5,052 nucleotides of DNA from positions 1,925 through 6,976 of the forward strand of contig DOTA01000118.1 in the NCBI GenBank assembly GCA_003513015.1, written 5' to 3'. Positions 4,364 through 5,052 of the stretch are shown here, in pieces. Below the pieces are notes generated by a model. That model did no database searches and was not told where the DNA came from. It saw only the letters and a list, made by a program, of their open reading frames with translations. This DNA comes from Chloroflexota bacterium. GTDB taxonomy: Bacteria; Chloroflexota; Anaerolineae; Anaerolineales; UBA11858. The position numbers and the translations under genes are program-made. The stretch's first letter is position 1; every line of letters begins with the position of its first letter.

Positions 4364-5052
4364 TTGTCTAGTATGGAAAGATTTACCCAAAGAGCGCGGC
4401 GAGTGCTGAGTTTGGCACATCAAGAAGCAGAACGAATGCGCCACAATTACATTGGAACCGAACATTTGCTGCTCGGCTTAATGCGCGAAGATGGCGGTGT
4501 CGCCGGACAGGTTTTTCGCGATTTGGGCCTGGAAGTGGAGCGCGTGCAAGAAATCATTGAGCGCATGACGGGCATCGGGCAATACAGTTCAGCTCGCCCA
4601 GAGCTTTCACCGGGAACTCAAAAAGTACTCGAATTGGCCGTTGAAGAAGCTCGCAAACTCGGCCACCACTACATTGGAGTGGAACACCTGCTGCTTGGTC
4701 TGGCCACCTACAATGATGGCGTCGCCATCGCCGCCTTGGCAAAAATGGGCGTAACGCCCGAACAAATCACCCGCCAAACACAGCGCGTGCTGCAAGAAAG
4801 CAAACAAGCCCCGCCCCGCCGCCCGGCCCAGGCCGCCGCCCGGCCACCTAAGAACGAAGAAAAACAAAAATCCAAAACGCCCATGGTTGATCAGCTTGCA
4901 ACTGACCTCACGCTCATGGCCGAAGAAGGCAAGCTCGATCCCGTGATTGGCCGTCAGATGGAAATCGAACGCGTCATTCAGATTTTAGCGCGCCGCACCA
5001 AAAACAACCCGGCCCTCACGGGTGAACCCGGCGTTGGCAAAACCGCCATCGT
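4364..5052 (+). CDS. clpC: ClpC-type AAA+ ATPase, N-terminal part (3' end outside window)
   Basis: The first 229 residues of a Hsp100/Clp chaperone-unfoldase are present; the frame stays open to the window edge. The Clp N-domain has its two internal repeats: [19 protein letters not shown] with [13 protein letters not shown] (residues 7-40), and [29 protein letters not shown] (85-113, joined across the two lines of the repeat). This bacterial ClpC/ClpA-type N-domain binds adaptors or substrates. A proline-, alanine- and lysine-rich linker (about 146-172) leads into the first AAA+ module, where KLDPVIGR (190-197) and the Walker A motif GEPGVGKT (220-227) are intact. Such proteins normally work with ClpP in the cytoplasm; no clpP is in the window. 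The start is TTG at 4364 because of the AGGAGG 7 nt upstream; the ATG three codons later is the alternative. It is separately transcribed from rpsA, possibly under control of the palindrome at 4315-4336. The fragment does not overlap the clpC end at 1-507, so the identity between the two cannot be judged. Confidence 0.92.
   Translation, partial: MSSMERFTQRARRVLSLAHQEAERMRHNYIGTEHLLLGLMREDGGVAGQVFRDLGLEVERVQEIIERMTGIGQYSSARPELSPGTQKVLELAVEEARKLGHHYIGVEHLLLGLATYNDGVAIAALAKMGVTPEQITRQTQRVLQESKQAPPRRPAQAAARPPKNEEKQKSKTPMVDQLATDLTLMAEEGKLDPVIGRQMEIERVIQILARRTKNNPALTGEPGVGKTAI

Noticed and set aside
4554..4867. minus-strand frames inside the second clpC
   Set aside because: They are antisense shadows of a well-supported Clp N-domain and linker, with no independent signals.

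Overview
The window looks like ordinary chromosomal DNA of a bacterium with mid-range GC. The gene set fits a Chloroflexota (Anaerolineae-like) genome: ClpC-type ATPases in more than one copy, a four-domain S1 protein with an acidic tail, and a small operon pairing a lone cyclic-nucleotide-binding-fold protein with a NifU-type Fe-S domain. That placement is inferred from remembered gene content and was not tested by any search.

Layout, left to right. (1) Positions 1-507 hold the C-terminal end of a ClpC-type AAA+ ATPase whose start lies outside the window, closed by a strong terminator. (2) Positions 754-1818 form a compact three-gene + strand operon: a CRP-like sensor fold with no DNA-binding domain, a NifU C-terminal-type Fe-S protein 3 nt downstream, and a 96-residue membrane protein of unknown function. 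(3) A hairpin at 1843-1871 appears to terminate both this operon and the convergent ferritin gene (minus strand, 1904-2419). (4) A 311-base divergent control region separates ferritin from rpsA and holds a clear promoter for each. (5) rpsA (2731-4059) encodes a four-domain S1 protein and ends in a strong terminator. (6) A 304-base upstream region leads into a second clpC, which starts at a TTG codon at 4364 and runs off the right edge just after its first Walker A motif.

Together these are protein quality control (two ClpC proteins), translation (S1), iron storage (ferritin) and Fe-S handling (NifU-type protein). The most interesting non-coding signal is an AACTTATC half-site. It occurs twice as a direct repeat around the rpsA -10 element, and again as a near-perfect palindrome just ahead of the second clpC. 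This suggests that one unidentified regulator may control both genes. No RNA genes, CRISPR arrays, insertion sequences or phage genes were seen.
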